Part shown: in pieces, positions 25,916-35,698 of the stretch | How positions within the stretch are numbered: position 1 is the first letter of the stretch | Layout of the letters: each line of letters opens with the position of its first letter | NCBI RefSeq assembly: GCF_017875735.1 | Contig: NZ_JAGGMZ010000001.1 | Coordinates: 3,410,001-3,474,000, forward strand | Direction of reading: 5' to 3' | Origin: Arthrobacter sp. CAN_C5 | GTDB lineage: Bacteria > Actinomycetota > Actinomycetes > Actinomycetales > Micrococcaceae | DNA length: 64,000 nucleotides | The notes under the pieces: model-generated | What the model saw: the letters and a program-made list of their open reading frames with translations, nothing else | The model's database searches: none | What the model was told of the DNA's origin: nothing | Position numbers and translations under genes: made by a program

Positions 25916-26535
25916 TGGATTTCCGGGAGAACCTCTCTGAGGAGTGCGCTGGCGCTACTGAGAGCCGCGAACTGGTTGTCGAGTGTTGGCGCGTGCGCGG
26001 ATTCCTGCATGGCGTACCGCATGGGCGCACCGGCGATCAGGACGATCATGCGGGAGATGTCTTCGGCGCGGTGGTGCTGTGCGACGTCGGCCCATTTGGC
26101 TGAGGAGCTAATGCCCTCGGTGACGACGTCTCGAACCAGTTGCTCTACCTTCAGGAAGTAGCCGAAGCGGCGCTGGCGGAGCTGCGGGAACCGCTGCACC
26201 ACCTCCATCCGGAGGCTGTCGCCGTCAGCGCCGCCCTCGGTGGAGTGGACCACATTCACGAGCAGCCGGGAAACTTGGTCGAGGAGGTTCGTATCGACGT
26301 CGAACGCTTCCAGCCAGGCGTGGTCGATGGAGGGGTCCTGGAGACCAAGGATCGCGTCTTCCTTGGTGCTGAAGTAGTTGAAGAAGGTGCGGGCCGAGAC
26401 GTTGGCCTGGGCTGCGATGGCCTCTGTGGTGACGCGGTCCGGCCCATTCTCGAGGGTGAGCCGGGCGGCGGCGTGGTGCAGGGCAGCCCAGGTCTCGGTG
26501 CGTTTGCGGTCCCGGAGGGAAAGTAGTTGACTCAC
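25912..26535 (-). CDS. TetR/AcrR family regulator
   Basis: 207 residues. The N-terminal HTH is AALHHAAARLTLENGPDRVTTEAIAAQANVSARTFFNYFSTKEDAILG (quoted here only as position about 17-64; key core VSARTFFNYF). The C-terminal part is the helical ligand-binding domain. It precedes and overlaps the MFS exporter gene, so it probably represses its own operon and is released by an exported compound. Confidence 0.9.
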   Translation of the reverse strand: MSQLLSLRDRKRTETWAALHHAAARLTLENGPDRVTTEAIAAQANVSARTFFNYFSTKEDAILGLQDPSIDHAWLEAFDVDTNLLDQVSRLLVNVVHSTEGGADGDSLRMEVVQRFPQLRQRRFGYFLKVEQLVRDVVTEGISSSAKWADVAQHHRAEDISRMIVLIAGAPMRYAMQESAHAPTLDNQFAALSSASALLREVLPEIQ

Positions 26536-26684
26536 CGAACTATCATGACACTCGGCGTCGTTTTACACAACTGCAAAATTGCGGCGCTGCATATTTCGGA
26601 CGCCACGGCGACATGGTCCGACAGTTAAACAGCGGACGCGCCGGCCGCCGTGTGAAACACAGTTACCGACGCGTCCGTTGAGAC

Positions 26685-27740
26685 CTAGGGCTTCAGGAGC
26701 ACCTTGATGGCACGCCGCTCGTCCATGGCCTTGTACGCCTCGGCGGCGTCCTCGAGGGGCATCTCGACGTCGAACACCTTGCCCGGGTTGATCTTTCCGG
26801 CAAGAACGTCGGCAAGCAGCTCCGGAATGTAGGTGTGGGCCGGGGCCATGCCACCGCCCACGGTGATGTTCTTGGCGAACAGGAGGCCGATCGGGAGCTC
26901 TGCTCCACCAGCGGGAACACCAACGAATCCGAGGTTTCCACCGGGACGGGTGCTGGCGAGGGCCTGCTCCATCGATTCTTTGGTGCCGACACATTCCAGT
27001 ACCGAATCGGCGAGCACTCCCCCGAGCAGTTCGCGGACCTTCTCGACGCCAGCGTCGCCGCGTTCGGCGACAATGTCGGTGGCGCCGAACTCGCGGGCCA
27101 GCGCCTGCCGGTCCTCGTGCCGGGACATGGCGATGATGCGCTCCGCGCCGAGGCGCTTCGCTGCCAGGACGCCGCACAGGCCGACGGCGCCGTCGCCTAC
27201 CACCACGACGGTGCGGCCCGGCCCAACCTGCGCGCTGACCGCAGCGTGGTGCCCGGTGGACATGACATCGGAGAGCGTGAGCAGGCTCGCCGTCAGTTCC
27301 TTGCCGGGGTCGGTGACCCCGTCGACCCGGCGGAGGGTGCCCTCGGCCTGGGGCACGCGGACGGCTTCGCCCTGTGCGCCCTCGACGTAGTGGCCGTTTT
27401 CGTCGTCGCCGCCCCAGGAGGTGAGGTGGTCGCACGCCACCGTCACACCGTTGAGGCACTGGGGACACATGCCGCAGCTGTCGACAAAGGGGGCGATGAC
27501 GAAGTCACCCACCGCCAGCCCTGTCACCTCGGAGCCGATTTCCTCGACGACGCCAACAAACTCGTGCCCGATCGCCCGGGTGCCACGGTTCTTGCTGATG
27601 CCGCGGTAGGGCCAGAGATCCGATCCGCAGACGCAGGAGGCCGTGACCTTCACGACGGCATCGGTGGGGAGTTTGATCGTGGGGTAGTCGCGGTCCTCAA
27701 CCTTGATGTCGCCGGGGCCGTGGATGATGGTGGCACGCAT
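26685..27740 (-). CDS. Zinc-dependent alcohol dehydrogenase family protein
   Basis: 351 residues, MDR superfamily. Catalytic-zinc ligands lie in CVCGSDLWPYRG and GHEFVGVVEEIGSEV, and the structural-zinc set is CGMCPQCLNGVTVACDH. NAD(P) motif GDGAVGLCGVLAAKRLGA follows. The ATG at 27740 behind GGAG-like sequence begins the domain; the frame extends upstream, but the sucD terminator lies there. Substrate unknown; it could be an alcohol, polyol or aldehyde detoxification enzyme. Confidence 0.85.
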   Translation of the reverse strand: MRATIIHGPGDIKVEDRDYPTIKLPTDAVVKVTASCVCGSDLWPYRGISKNRGTRAIGHEFVGVVEEIGSEVTGLAVGDFVIAPFVDSCGMCPQCLNGVTVACDHLTSWGGDDENGHYVEGAQGEAVRVPQAEGTLRRVDGVTDPGKELTASLLTLSDVMSTGHHAAVSAQVGPGRTVVVVGDGAVGLCGVLAAKRLGAERIIAMSRHEDRQALAREFGATDIVAERGDAGVEKVRELLGGVLADSVLECVGTKESMEQALASTRPGGNLGFVGVPAGGAELPIGLLFAKNITVGGGMAPAHTYIPELLADVLAGKINPGKVFDVEMPLEDAAEAYKAMDERRAIKVLLKP

Positions 27741-27802
27741 GCGTACTCCTCCAACTGGGGTGGTGGGTGAAAACGTTAGCCTAGCGCGGTCGCCTGACAG
27801 AA

Positions 27803-27844
27803 GAGGCCCCGACCGCTGGACGAATCCAGCTGCCGGGGCCCCTC
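27803..27844 (-). terminator. Terminator after sucD
   Basis: Two-part stem: GGCCCCG (27805-27811) with CGGGGCC (27834-27840) and inner GCTGGA (27815-27820) with TCCAGC (27825-27830), loop CGAA. On the minus strand it follows the sucD stop by about 10 bases and is succeeded by TCTTCTGT. Confidence 0.75.
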
Positions 27845-27852
27845 GGGGAGAA

Positions 27853-28755
27853 TTACAGTCCCGCGTAGACCTCGCGGAGGAGCTTGGCGGTCTCGGACGG
27901 CGTCTTGCCGACCTTGACGCCTGCAGCCTCGAGGGCTTCCTTCTTGGCCTGGGCCGTGCCCGCTGAGCCCGACACGATGGCGCCAGCGTGGCCCATGGTC
28001 TTGCCTTCAGGGGCGGTGAAGCCTGCCACATAGCCGACAACCGGCTTGGTGACGTTGGCCTTGATGAACTCGGCGGCACGCTCTTCAGCGTCGCCGCCGA
28101 TTTCGCCGATCATCACGATGGCCTTGGTTTCGGGGTCCGCCTCGAACGCAGCGAGTGCGTCGATGTGGGTGGTTCCGACGATGGGGTCACCACCGATGCC
28201 GATGGCGGTCGAGAAGCCAAGATCGCGCAGCTCGAACATCATCTGGTAGGTCAGGGTGCCGGACTTGGACACGAGGCCCACGCCGCCCTTGCCGGTGATG
28301 TTCGCCGGGGTGATGCCGACCAGCGACTCGCCCGGCGTGATGATGCCGGGGCAGTTGGGGCCGATGATCCGGGTGACCTGGTTGCCGTCGGCGTCGACCT
28401 TGGACTGGGCAAGCGCCCAGAACTCGGCCGAGTCCTGCACCGGGACGCCCTCGGTGATGATGACGACGAGTCCGATGCCGGCCTCGATGGCCTCGATAAC
28501 CGCATCCTTGGTGAAGGCCGGTGGGACGAAGACGATCGACACGTCGGCGCCGGTCTCGGTCATGGCTTCGCTGACCTTGCCGAACACCGGCAGGGTGACG
28601 TCACCGTGAGTGACGGTGGTGCCGGCCTTGCGGGCGTTGACGCCGCCGACCACCTGGGTGCCAGCGGCAAGCATCAGTGCGGTGTGCTTGGTGCCTTCAC
28701 CGCCGGTGATGCCCTGCACAATGACCTTGGAGTCTTTGTTGAGAAAAATTGACAT
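27853..28755 (-). CDS. sucD: Succinate-CoA ligase subunit alpha
   Basis: 300 residues. Together with SucC it makes succinate and ATP or GTP from succinyl-CoA in the TCA cycle. The CoA-binding Rossmann domain starts [19 protein letters not shown], and the phosphohistidine lies in [18 protein letters not shown]. Good ribosome site AAGGA before the ATG. It follows sucC by 58 bases on the same strand. Confidence 0.97.
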   Translation of the reverse strand: MSIFLNKDSKVIVQGITGGEGTKHTALMLAAGTQVVGGVNARKAGTTVTHGDVTLPVFGKVSEAMTETGADVSIVFVPPAFTKDAVIEAIEAGIGLVVIITEGVPVQDSAEFWALAQSKVDADGNQVTRIIGPNCPGIITPGESLVGITPANITGKGGVGLVSKSGTLTYQMMFELRDLGFSTAIGIGGDPIVGTTHIDALAAFEADPETKAIVMIGEIGGDAEERAAEFIKANVTKPVVGYVAGFTAPEGKTMGHAGAIVSGSAGTAQAKKEALEAAGVKVGKTPSETAKLLREVYAGL

Positions 28756-28813
28756 ACGTTATTCCTTAATCCTTTGGACCCGGCGAAACACTGGCCGGGG
28801 AGTGCAGGCTCGA

Positions 28814-29983
28814 TCAGCGGGCGGCGTAAGCCAATTCGGCGGCCTTGTCGGCGCCTTCATCCATGGTGTCGGCGAGGGTGACCATCGGGTGGTTCGCCTC
28901 GGCGAGGATGCGGCGGCCTTCTTCGACGTTGTTGCCGTCGAGGCGGACTACCAGGGGCTTGTTTTCCTTGTCGCCCAGGATCTCCAGGGCTTCAACGATG
29001 CCGTTGGCGACCGCGTCACACGCGGTGATGCCGCCGAACACGTTGACGAACACGCTCTTGACCTGAGGGTCGTTGAGGATGACGTCGAGACCGGCAGCCA
29101 TCACAGCGGCCGATGCTCCACCGCCGATGTCCAGGAAGTTCGCGGGGCGCACGTTGCCGTGGGCTTCTCCCGCATAGGCGACGACGTCGAGCGTGGACAT
29201 CACCAGGCCCGCACCGTTGCCGATGATTCCCACTTCGCCGTCGAGCTTGACGTAGTTGAGGTCGTTTTCCTTGGCCTTGGCTTCGAGGGGATCGGTTGAG
29301 TCCTGATCCTCGAGCTCGGCGTGGCCCGCCTGGCGGAACGCAGCGTTCTCGTCAATAGTGACCTTGCCGTCGAGGGCGATGATGTCGCCGCTTCCGGTTT
29401 TCACCAGTGGGTTGACCTCAACGAGAGTGGCGTCTTCCTTGACGAAGACGTCCCACAGCTTGATGATCGCGTTGACGACGCCGTCGTGCAGCTCAGGGGC
29501 GAACCCTGCCGTCTCGACAATTTCCTTGGCCTTCGCCTGGTCGATCCCCACGGCGGGGTCGACGGCGATGCGTGCGAGCGCTTCGGGGCGCTCAACGGCC
29601 AGCTGCTCGATTTCCACGCCGCCTTCAACCGAGCACATGGCCAGGTAGTTGCGGTTGGACCGGTCCAGCAGTACCGAGAAGTAGTACTCCTCGGCGATGT
29701 CAGCGCCCTGCGCGATCATCACCTTGTGGACGGTGTGGCCCTTGATGTCCATGCCCAGGATGTCCGAGGCGTACTTGAACGCCTCGTCAGGGGTCTTGGC
29801 GACTTTGACGCCGCCCGCTTTGCCGCGGCCTCCAACTTTGACTTGGGCCTTGACGACGACAACGCCGCCGATCTTCTCGGCTGCCGCCTTTGCTTCCTCG
29901 GGGGTGTGCGCCACGATGCCGGCGAGCACGGGTACTCCGTGTGCCTCAAAAAGATCGCGCGCCTGATATTCGAACAGATCCAC
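28814..29983 (-). CDS. sucC: Succinate-CoA ligase subunit beta
   Basis: 389 residues, GTG start behind AAGGACA. An ATP-grasp domain covers the N-terminal half ([38 protein letters not shown]), and the C-terminal ligase domain carries [19 protein letters not shown] and the [18 protein letters not shown] loop. First gene of the sucCD operon. A CRP/GlxR-like site lies about 87 bases upstream. Confidence 0.97.
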   Translation of the reverse strand: MDLFEYQARDLFEAHGVPVLAGIVAHTPEEAKAAAEKIGGVVVVKAQVKVGGRGKAGGVKVAKTPDEAFKYASDILGMDIKGHTVHKVMIAQGADIAEEYYFSVLLDRSNRNYLAMCSVEGGVEIEQLAVERPEALARIAVDPAVGIDQAKAKEIVETAGFAPELHDGVVNAIIKLWDVFVKEDATLVEVNPLVKTGSGDIIALDGKVTIDENAAFRQAGHAELEDQDSTDPLEAKAKENDLNYVKLDGEVGIIGNGAGLVMSTLDVVAYAGEAHGNVRPANFLDIGGGASAAVMAAGLDVILNDPQVKSVFVNVFGGITACDAVANGIVEALEILGDKENKPLVVRLDGNNVEEGRRILAEANHPMVTLADTMDEGADKAAELAYAAR

Positions 29984-30069
29984 AGGCCAGTGTCCTTCTA
30001 CGTCGAAGTAGGTTTACACAGGGAACTTTAGTCCCTTGGCGTTCGGCGCCTTTCACAGACTACCGGTTT

Positions 30070-30085
30070 AGTGACCAAGGGCACA
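30070..30085. promoter_or_regulatory. Possible CRP/GlxR-like site upstream of sucC
   Basis: AGTGACCAAGGGCACA matches TGTGA-N6-TCACA at 8 of 10 positions, in the 143-base gap between pcrA and sucC. Plausible because TCA genes are common CRP/GlxR targets, but the match is weak. Confidence 0.25.
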
Positions 30086-30126
30086 CTTCTATGGTTTGTA
30101 GAAAAGTAACGCGATGAGCTAAGGAG

Positions 30127-32616
30127 CTACCCGGTCTTCGTTAGCGGCGCGTACCGCAGCAGGAGGCGTTTCTCGCCGATGTCGAACGACACCTTCGCGA
30201 CCGTCTTGTCCCCCGCGCCCTCGACGGCCAGGATGGTCCCGTTGCCGAAGCTGGTGTGGTTGACCCTGTCCCCCACCGCGACGGCGAGGACCTCCTTCTG
30301 TGGCTGGACGCGCCCGACGACGGTCGCCGAGCGGGTGGGCAGCCCCCGCCCGCTGTCGTCACCGCCGGCTCCGGCCCCCCAGTGCGATCCGCTGAACTTG
30401 TTGCCTCCACCGATGGCGCCACCGCCACCCCACAGTGGGCCCGAGGCGCCTTCACGCTTCCATTTGATGAGCTCACCGGGTACCTCACCGACGAACTGCG
30501 ACGCCGGGTTGTACTGGCTCTGACCCCACATGCTGCGCACCTCGGAACGGGTGATGTACAGGCGCTTCCGGGCCCGGGTCAACCCGACGTAGGCGAGCCG
30601 GCGTTCCTCGGCGAGCTCCTTCGGGTCGGTGGCCGAGCGCTGGTGCGGGAAGATGCCCTGCTCCATGCCGGTCAGGAACACCACGGGGAATTCGAGGCCC
30701 TTGGCGGTGTGCAGGGTCATCAGGGTGACCACGCCCAGGCGCTTGGCCTCGGCCACGGCCTGCTCCACCTCGGCCGCCGAGCCCTCCGGGGAATCGGGGA
30801 TCTGGTCGGCGTCCGCCACCAGCGAGACCTGCTCAAGGAAGTCACCGAGCGTCCCCTCGGGGTTCTCCTGCTCATACTCACGCACCACGGCGACAAGTTC
30901 GGCGAGGTTCTCCACCCGCGACTCGTCCTGCGGGTCGTTGCTCAACCTCAACTGCGCCAGGTAGCCGGTCTGCTCAAGCACCGCTTCGAGCGCCGCCGAC
31001 GCGCCCGACCCGTCAGCGACGTCGGCGAGGTCGTCGATCAGTTTCACGAAACCGTTGACAGCGTTCAGCGACCGGGTGGCCAACCCGGGTGCGTCGTCTG
31101 CCCGGCGGAGTGCTGCCATGAAGGACATCCGCTCCCGTTCGGCGAGCGCCGCGACGGCGTACTCGGCGCGGTCGCCGATCCCCCGCTTCGGTTCGTTGAG
31201 GATCCGGCGAAGGTTGACGACGTCGTCTTGGTTCACCAGCACCCGCAGGTAGGCGAGGGCGTCCTTGATTTCCTTGCGCTCGTAGAACCGGGTGCCGCCC
31301 ACCACCTTGTAGGGCAGGCCGACACGCATCAGGATTTCCTCGATGGAGCGGGACTGCGCGTTGGTCCGGTAGAAGATCGCGACGTCGCCGGGCCGTAGGT
31401 CCTCCTCATCCTGGAGGCGGTCGATCTCCTCGGCGATGAAGCGGGCTTCCTCGTGCTCGTTCTCCCCGACGTACCCGACGATCGGTTCGCCGTCGCCCTC
31501 GGCGGTCCACAGTTTCTTCTCGGGGCGGTCCGGATTGCGGGAGATGACCGCGTTGGCGGCGCTGAGGATGGTCTGCGTGGACCGATAGTTCTGCTCCAGC
31601 AGGATGGTGCGCGCGTTGGGATAGTCGTTTTCGAACTCGACGATGTTCCGGACGTCGGCGCCGCGGAACGCGTAAATGGACTGGTCGGAGTCGCCGACCA
31701 CCGTCAGCTCGGCGTTCGGGATCAGCTCGGCGCCGTCGCTGGGGTCCTGGGTGATCCCGACAATCTCGCGCACCAGTGCGTACTGGGCGTGGTTGGTGTC
31801 CTGGTATTCGTCCACCAGGACGTGCCGGAACCGGCGGCGGTAGTAGTCAGCCACCCCGGGGAACGCCCTGAACATGTAGACGGTCTGGGCGATCAGGTCG
31901 TCGAAGTCCATCGCGTTGGCCTGGCGCATCCGCTGCGCGTAGCCCTTGTAGACCTCGGCGACCGCCTGCTCGAACGGGTCCGAGTAGTTCGCGGAGCTGG
32001 CGTAGCTTTCCTCGTCGATCAGCTCGTTCTTCAGCGCCGAGATCTTGTGCTGGATGGCCTTGGGGGTGAACCGTTTGGGGTCCAGGTCCAGGCCCTTCGC
32101 CACCAGGGTGACCAGCCTCAGCGTGTCTGCCGAATCGTAGATGGAAAAGTTGGAGTTCAACCCCACCGAGGCAGCCTCGCGCCGCAGGATCCGCACGCAG
32201 GAGGAGTGGAAGGTGGAGATCCACATGCGCTTCGCGACATCACCCACCAGGGCTTCGATGCGCTCACGCATCTCGGCGGCTGCCTTGTTGGTGAACGTGA
32301 TGGCAAGGATGGCGCCGTGGTGCGCACGGCCCATCGCCATCAGGTAGGCGATCCGGTGGCTGAGGACGCGGGTCTTGCCGGAGCCGGCACCGGCCACGAT
32401 GAGCAGCGGGGATCCGCTGTGGCGCACTGCCTCTTCCTGCTGCGGGTTCAGGCCGACCAGCAGTTCCTGCGCCCGTGCGTCGTCCCGGCGTCCGCCCGCG
32501 GTGCCCTGCCCCTCCGCTGACTCGGCTCCGGCAGGGCCGGGCCGGGCCGACGACGTCGACCGCTTTCCTGAGCTTGCGGGTGATGAACCGAGGTGTGGGT
32601 CGAAAAGCATATCCAT
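30127..32616 (-). CDS. pcrA: ATP-dependent DNA helicase UvrD/PcrA
   Basis: 829-residue superfamily 1A 3'-5' helicase. Walker A is LLIVAGAGSGKTRVLSHR, motif II is LVDEYQDTNHAQY, and motifs III-VI (VGDSDQSIYAFRGAD, LTLHTAKGLEFPVVFLTGM in part, YVGLTRARKRLY) are intact. The C-terminal PcrA-type Tudor region VAVGDRVNHTSFGNGTI is present. It works in nucleotide excision repair, mismatch repair and removal of recombinase or stalled complexes. Start ATG at 32616 was preferred to one at 32778, which would put about 54 low-conservation residues in front and read through the terminator. Confidence 0.96.
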   Translation of the reverse strand: MDMLFDPHLGSSPASSGKRSTSSARPGPAGAESAEGQGTAGGRRDDARAQELLVGLNPQQEEAVRHSGSPLLIVAGAGSGKTRVLSHRIAYLMAMGRAHHGAILAITFTNKAAAEMRERIEALVGDVAKRMWISTFHSSCVRILRREAASVGLNSNFSIYDSADTLRLVTLVAKGLDLDPKRFTPKAIQHKISALKNELIDEESYASSANYSDPFEQAVAEVYKGYAQRMRQANAMDFDDLIAQTVYMFRAFPGVADYYRRRFRHVLVDEYQDTNHAQYALVREIVGITQDPSDGAELIPNAELTVVGDSDQSIYAFRGADVRNIVEFENDYPNARTILLEQNYRSTQTILSAANAVISRNPDRPEKKLWTAEGDGEPIVGYVGENEHEEARFIAEEIDRLQDEEDLRPGDVAIFYRTNAQSRSIEEILMRVGLPYKVVGGTRFYERKEIKDALAYLRVLVNQDDVVNLRRILNEPKRGIGDRAEYAVAALAERERMSFMAALRRADDAPGLATRSLNAVNGFVKLIDDLADVADGSGASAALEAVLEQTGYLAQLRLSNDPQDESRVENLAELVAVVREYEQENPEGTLGDFLEQVSLVADADQIPDSPEGSAAEVEQAVAEAKRLGVVTLMTLHTAKGLEFPVVFLTGMEQGIFPHQRSATDPKELAEERRLAYVGLTRARKRLYITRSEVRSMWGQSQYNPASQFVGEVPGELIKWKREGASGPLWGGGGAIGGGNKFSGSHWGAGAGGDDSGRGLPTRSATVVGRVQPQKEVLAVAVGDRVNHTSFGNGTILAVEGAGDKTVAKVSFDIGEKRLLLRYAPLTKTG

Positions 32617-32676
32617 GGTGCCATCAAGTCTAGGCGCTGGCTCCGACGAAACAGGTGCGGCCCTGTGCCCCGCAAC

Positions 32677-32718
32677 GCACGACGCCCGCCGGTTCGAGTG
32701 AACCGGCGGGCGTCGTGC
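32677..32718 (-). terminator. Terminator after the alanine/glycine symporter gene
   Basis: Perfect 19-bp stem (32677-32695 / 32700-32718) with the four-base loop GAGT, 28 bases downstream of the symporter stop on the minus strand. No T-run follows, as is common in this region. Confidence 0.75.
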
Positions 32719-32746
32719 GCTTGATGGAGGGACTGGTGGGAACCGC

Positions 32747-34315
32747 TTAGGGCTTGGCTTCTTCGATATCGTCAGCATCGATACCGAGTTGCAGCAGCGT
32801 GCCGCTCTTGCGGTCGGCCAGGTAGGCCTTCATCTCCCGCTTGATAACCGGCAGCAGCAGGTACACGCCGAGCAGGTTCACAAACGCGCAGACGAACAGT
32901 GCTGCGTCGGCGAAGTTCAGGACCTGGGTGAAGGTCAGGACCGTGCCGATAACGGTGAAGAAGAGGAACACGCACTTGTAGATGATTTCCGACACCTTGC
33001 TGCGGCCGAAGAGGTATTCCCAGGCCTTGAGGCCGTAGTACGACCAGGTGATCAGGGTGGAGAAGGCGAACAGGGCAACGGCGATGGCCAGGACAATCGG
33101 GAACCACGAAATAACCGATGCGAAGGCGTCCGAGGTGAGGATCACGCCGTCGGGAGCACCGTCGCCGGCCTGGACTTGGTCGATTCCGGCCTGCAGGCTC
33201 GGTGCGCTGGCAATGACAATCGTAAGAGCGGTCATGGTGCAGATGACCACCGTGTCGATGAACGGTTCGAACATCGCGACGAACCCTTCACTGACTGGAC
33301 GGCGTGTCTTGACTGCGGAGTGGGCGATCGCTGCGGAGCCGAGGCCGGCCTCGTTGGAGAACGCTGCACGCTGGAAACCGACGATCATGACACCGATGAA
33401 GCCACCGGCCATACCGGCGGGAGCGAACGCACCCTCGATGATGGAGCCGAACGCTGCGGGTACGTTGCCGATGTTGACGACGATGACGAAGAGGCAGGCG
33501 GCGATGTAGACGGCTGCCATGGCTGGGACGAGCCGGCTGGTGGTGGCACCGATGGACTTGATGCCACCGAGGATCACCGCGCCGACAAGCGCGGCGAGGA
33601 CGAGGCCGAAGATGAGGGCGGCTCCTGCGCTGCCGAGGAAGCCCTCGTCACCGCCGGTCACGTTCTGAACCTGGGCGAAGGTCTGGTTGGCCTGGAACAT
33701 GTTGCCACCGGCCACACCGAAGATGAGGATGGCGACGGCGAAGATGCCGGTCAGTATCTTTGCGGGGAGACGCCCGAACTTCTCGAAGGCGATGGGGAGG
33801 TATTTGAACGGCCCGCCGCTGACGGTGCCATCGGGGTGCACCTCACGGTACTTCACACCGAGGGTACATTCAGCGAATTTGGTGGCCATCCCGAGCAGGC
33901 CGGCGAGAATCATCCAGAAGGTTGCGCCAGGCCCACCGAGGGCCATCGCCGCACCCACGCCGGCAATATTGCCGAGCCCTACGGTGCCGGACAGTGCCGA
34001 GGTCAAAGCCTGGAAGTGAGGCACTTCCCCCGGGTCGTCCTTGGAGGAGTATCGCCCCCTGACTACTTCGTAGGAGACCTTGAGGTGCCGGAACTGTACA
34101 AACCCGAAGTAGATGGTGAAGATGATGCCGGCGGCGATCAACCACGCGACCACCACCGGGAAGCTGATGTCCCCTATGGTGACGGGGAAAAAGACGATGT
34201 CCGAAAACACTTTTGTCACGGGTTCGAAGACCGAATCGATCGCATCTTCGACTGCCGCAAGCCATCCGACTTCGTCCGCAACGCTTGACATAGGTAGTGC
34301 TTGGTTAATTGACAT
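32747..34315 (-). CDS. Alanine or glycine:cation symporter (AGCS family)
   Basis: 522 residues with about 11 membrane helices. The family hallmark is clear: ALTSALSGTVGLGNIAGVG followed by GPGATFWMILAGLLGMATKF. QRAAFSNEAGLGSAAIAHS is the second conserved block. It imports alanine, glycine or related amino acids with Na+. TTTTATTAG directly before the ATG and lack of a ribosome site suggest a leaderless start, though Met9 is an alternative. Two CRP/GlxR-like sites lie upstream, suggesting carbon/cAMP control. Confidence 0.92.
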   Translation of the reverse strand: MSINQALPMSSVADEVGWLAAVEDAIDSVFEPVTKVFSDIVFFPVTIGDISFPVVVAWLIAAGIIFTIYFGFVQFRHLKVSYEVVRGRYSSKDDPGEVPHFQALTSALSGTVGLGNIAGVGAAMALGGPGATFWMILAGLLGMATKFAECTLGVKYREVHPDGTVSGGPFKYLPIAFEKFGRLPAKILTGIFAVAILIFGVAGGNMFQANQTFAQVQNVTGGDEGFLGSAGAALIFGLVLAALVGAVILGGIKSIGATTSRLVPAMAAVYIAACLFVIVVNIGNVPAAFGSIIEGAFAPAGMAGGFIGVMIVGFQRAAFSNEAGLGSAAIAHSAVKTRRPVSEGFVAMFEPFIDTVVICTMTALTIVIASAPSLQAGIDQVQAGDGAPDGVILTSDAFASVISWFPIVLAIAVALFAFSTLITWSYYGLKAWEYLFGRSKVSEIIYKCVFLFFTVIGTVLTFTQVLNFADAALFVCAFVNLLGVYLLLPVIKREMKAYLADRKSGTLLQLGIDADDIEEAKP

Positions 34316-34340
34316 CTAATAAAATAACCGCAGAATGTGT

Positions 34341-34356
34341 TGTGTTCGCAATCACA
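34341..34356. promoter_or_regulatory. CRP/GlxR-like site 1 upstream of the AGCS symporter
   Basis: TGTGTTCGCAATCACA matches TGTGA-N6-TCACA at 9 of 10 positions, 26 bases upstream of the symporter start. Confidence 0.5.
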
Positions 34357-34387
34357 CACGCCAATAACAGCAAATTTGACGCCAAAA

Positions 34388-34403
34388 TGTAACGTGGTTC
34401 ACA
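34388..34403. promoter_or_regulatory. CRP/GlxR-like site 2 upstream of the AGCS symporter
   Basis: TGTAACGTGGTTCACA also matches at 9 of 10 positions. It lies 47 bases (centre to centre) from site 1 and faces the divergent gene at 34467 as well. Confidence 0.45.
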
Positions 34404-34466
34404 GATATTCCTCAGATCTCCCTGTGCAGCTCGCGATCCTCCATGACGGACTGGGATAATCGGATC

Positions 34467-35105
34467 ATGTCAAAGACCCGCGCGCAGATCGCCAGGAAAC
34501 ACGGAGCCGCCGCTGCTGGCGTACCGGGGCCAGCTCCCGCCGCTCCCCGCAGCAACGGGAATATGCTTCTCATTGCCGCGGCCGCCACGGCGGTGCTCTT
34601 GTTCGGGTACTACCACCTGCTTGCCCTGGGCCAGATGAGCCAGCTCGCTGACGGGTTGACCATGCCCGACATGATGTTCGGCGGCTACGGTGCGGCGCAC
34701 ATCGCCGACCTACAGGCGGCCATGGACGAGGACGCCCTCGGCCAACTGAGCTACCTGCACAAGACCGCAGGCACCCTGTTCCCGTTGATCTTCGGCATCG
34801 CCTGGCTGCTGCTGATCCAGCTGAACGTTGAGCGGCGTTGGCTGCGGTGGCTGCTGTGGTTGCCTCCCCTGCTCTTCGCGGCGGTCGACCTTTGGGAGAA
34901 CGTCGCGATCGATGCGCTTCTTGCCAACTCAGCCCCCGACGACGGCCAGGTGGCACTGGCCTCCGCGCTCACGGTGGCCCGCTGGGTCCTGCTGGGGCTC
35001 TCCTGCATTGGTGGCCTGCTGGCCGTTCTGCTTCCCGCTGCGGTCCGCGGCAAGGTTCCCGGTCGACAGGACGGGCCGGCTGGGCCACCAGCCGAAAGCA
35101 GGTAA
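34467..35105 (+). CDS. Membrane protein, function unknown
   Basis: 212 residues from the ATG at 34467 (an ATG at 34443 in the same frame would add eight residues; neither has a good ribosome site). About 30 Arg/Ala/Pro-rich cytosolic residues are followed by four predicted helices (NMLLIAAAATAVLLFGYYHL, LFPLIFGIAWLLLIQL, LLWLPPLLFAAVDL, VARWVLLGLSCIGGLLAVLLP). DLWENVAIDALL between helices 3 and 4 may be a conserved core. No domain is recognised. It ends 18 bases before tRNA-Arg. Confidence 0.7.
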   Translation: MSKTRAQIARKHGAAAAGVPGPAPAAPRSNGNMLLIAAAATAVLLFGYYHLLALGQMSQLADGLTMPDMMFGGYGAAHIADLQAAMDEDALGQLSYLHKTAGTLFPLIFGIAWLLLIQLNVERRWLRWLLWLPPLLFAAVDLWENVAIDALLANSAPDDGQVALASALTVARWVLLGLSCIGGLLAVLLPAAVRGKVPGRQDGPAGPPAESR

Positions 35106-35123
35106 GCTGGTACCGCTGTACTC

Positions 35124-35200
35124 GCCTCTGTAGCTCAGTAGGATAGAGCGTCCCTCTCCTAAAGGGAAGGTCGTCGGTTCGATTCCGGCCAGGGGCACCA
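35124..35200 (+). tRNA. tRNA-Arg (anticodon CCT)
   Basis: Complete 77-nt cloverleaf with encoded CCA. Acceptor stem GCCTCTG / CAGGGGC with one T-G pair, D stem GCTC/GAGC, anticodon stem TCCCT/AGGGA with loop CTCCTAA (anticodon CCT, reading AGG), T stem GTCGG/CCGGC with loop TTCGATT. AGG is a rare Arg codon in such GC-rich genomes. Confidence 0.97.
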
Positions 35201-35218
35201 CCGCACGACGGGTTACCC

Positions 35219-35677
35219 ATGAATGAAAGTGAGCCATTCCGGCTCGGCACCGCCACCACACTCCTTGATCACCTCCGGGGGACCTGGTCAGTGGAGCGGA
35301 CACTACAGGACCACGCCTCGGGGCTGACAGGCGTTTTCACCGGCACCGCCACTTTCGCAGCCGACGACGACGGTCTCCGGCACCGCGAGCGCGGCAGTCT
35401 GGCTTGGGCTGGTACTGCTCCCACGATCGCGACCCGCGAGTTGCTGTGGCGGGCAACGGTGTCCGTGCACTCCGCCGAGGTATTCTTTCCGGACGGCCGC
35501 TTCTTTCACGGCCTTGACCTCTCCGATGGCCAGGATCAACCGGAGCACCCGTGCTCGCCCGACCACTACCGTGGGTCATTTGTTCTGCAGGATCGCGCTC
35601 ACTGGCGGTACACGTGGCGGGTCAGCGGACCAGCCAAGGACCTGACGCTGGATACGCACCTGACCCGCGTGACGTAG
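35219..35677 (+). CDS. DUF6314 family protein
   Basis: 152 residues, single beta-rich domain. LLDHLRGTWSVERTLQDHASG, a middle strand set (SLAWAGTAPTIATRELLWR, EVFFPDGRFFHGLDLSDG) and the C-terminal HYRGSFVLQDRAHWRYTWRVSGPAKDL pattern fit the small lipocalin-like DUF6314 proteins. Function is not known. It begins 18 bases after the tRNA and is convergent with the yczR-type gene. Confidence 0.7.
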   Translation: MNESEPFRLGTATTLLDHLRGTWSVERTLQDHASGLTGVFTGTATFAADDDGLRHRERGSLAWAGTAPTIATRELLWRATVSVHSAEVFFPDGRFFHGLDLSDGQDQPEHPCSPDHYRGSFVLQDRAHWRYTWRVSGPAKDLTLDTHLTRVT

Positions 35678-35698
35678 TTCGTCCCTCGGCGGTTCCGG

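Noticed and set aside
26563-27468. Arg/Gly-rich 301-residue frame on the same strand as the alcohol dehydrogenase
   Set aside because: Out-of-frame reading of the dehydrogenase gene with biased Arg/Gly/Pro content.
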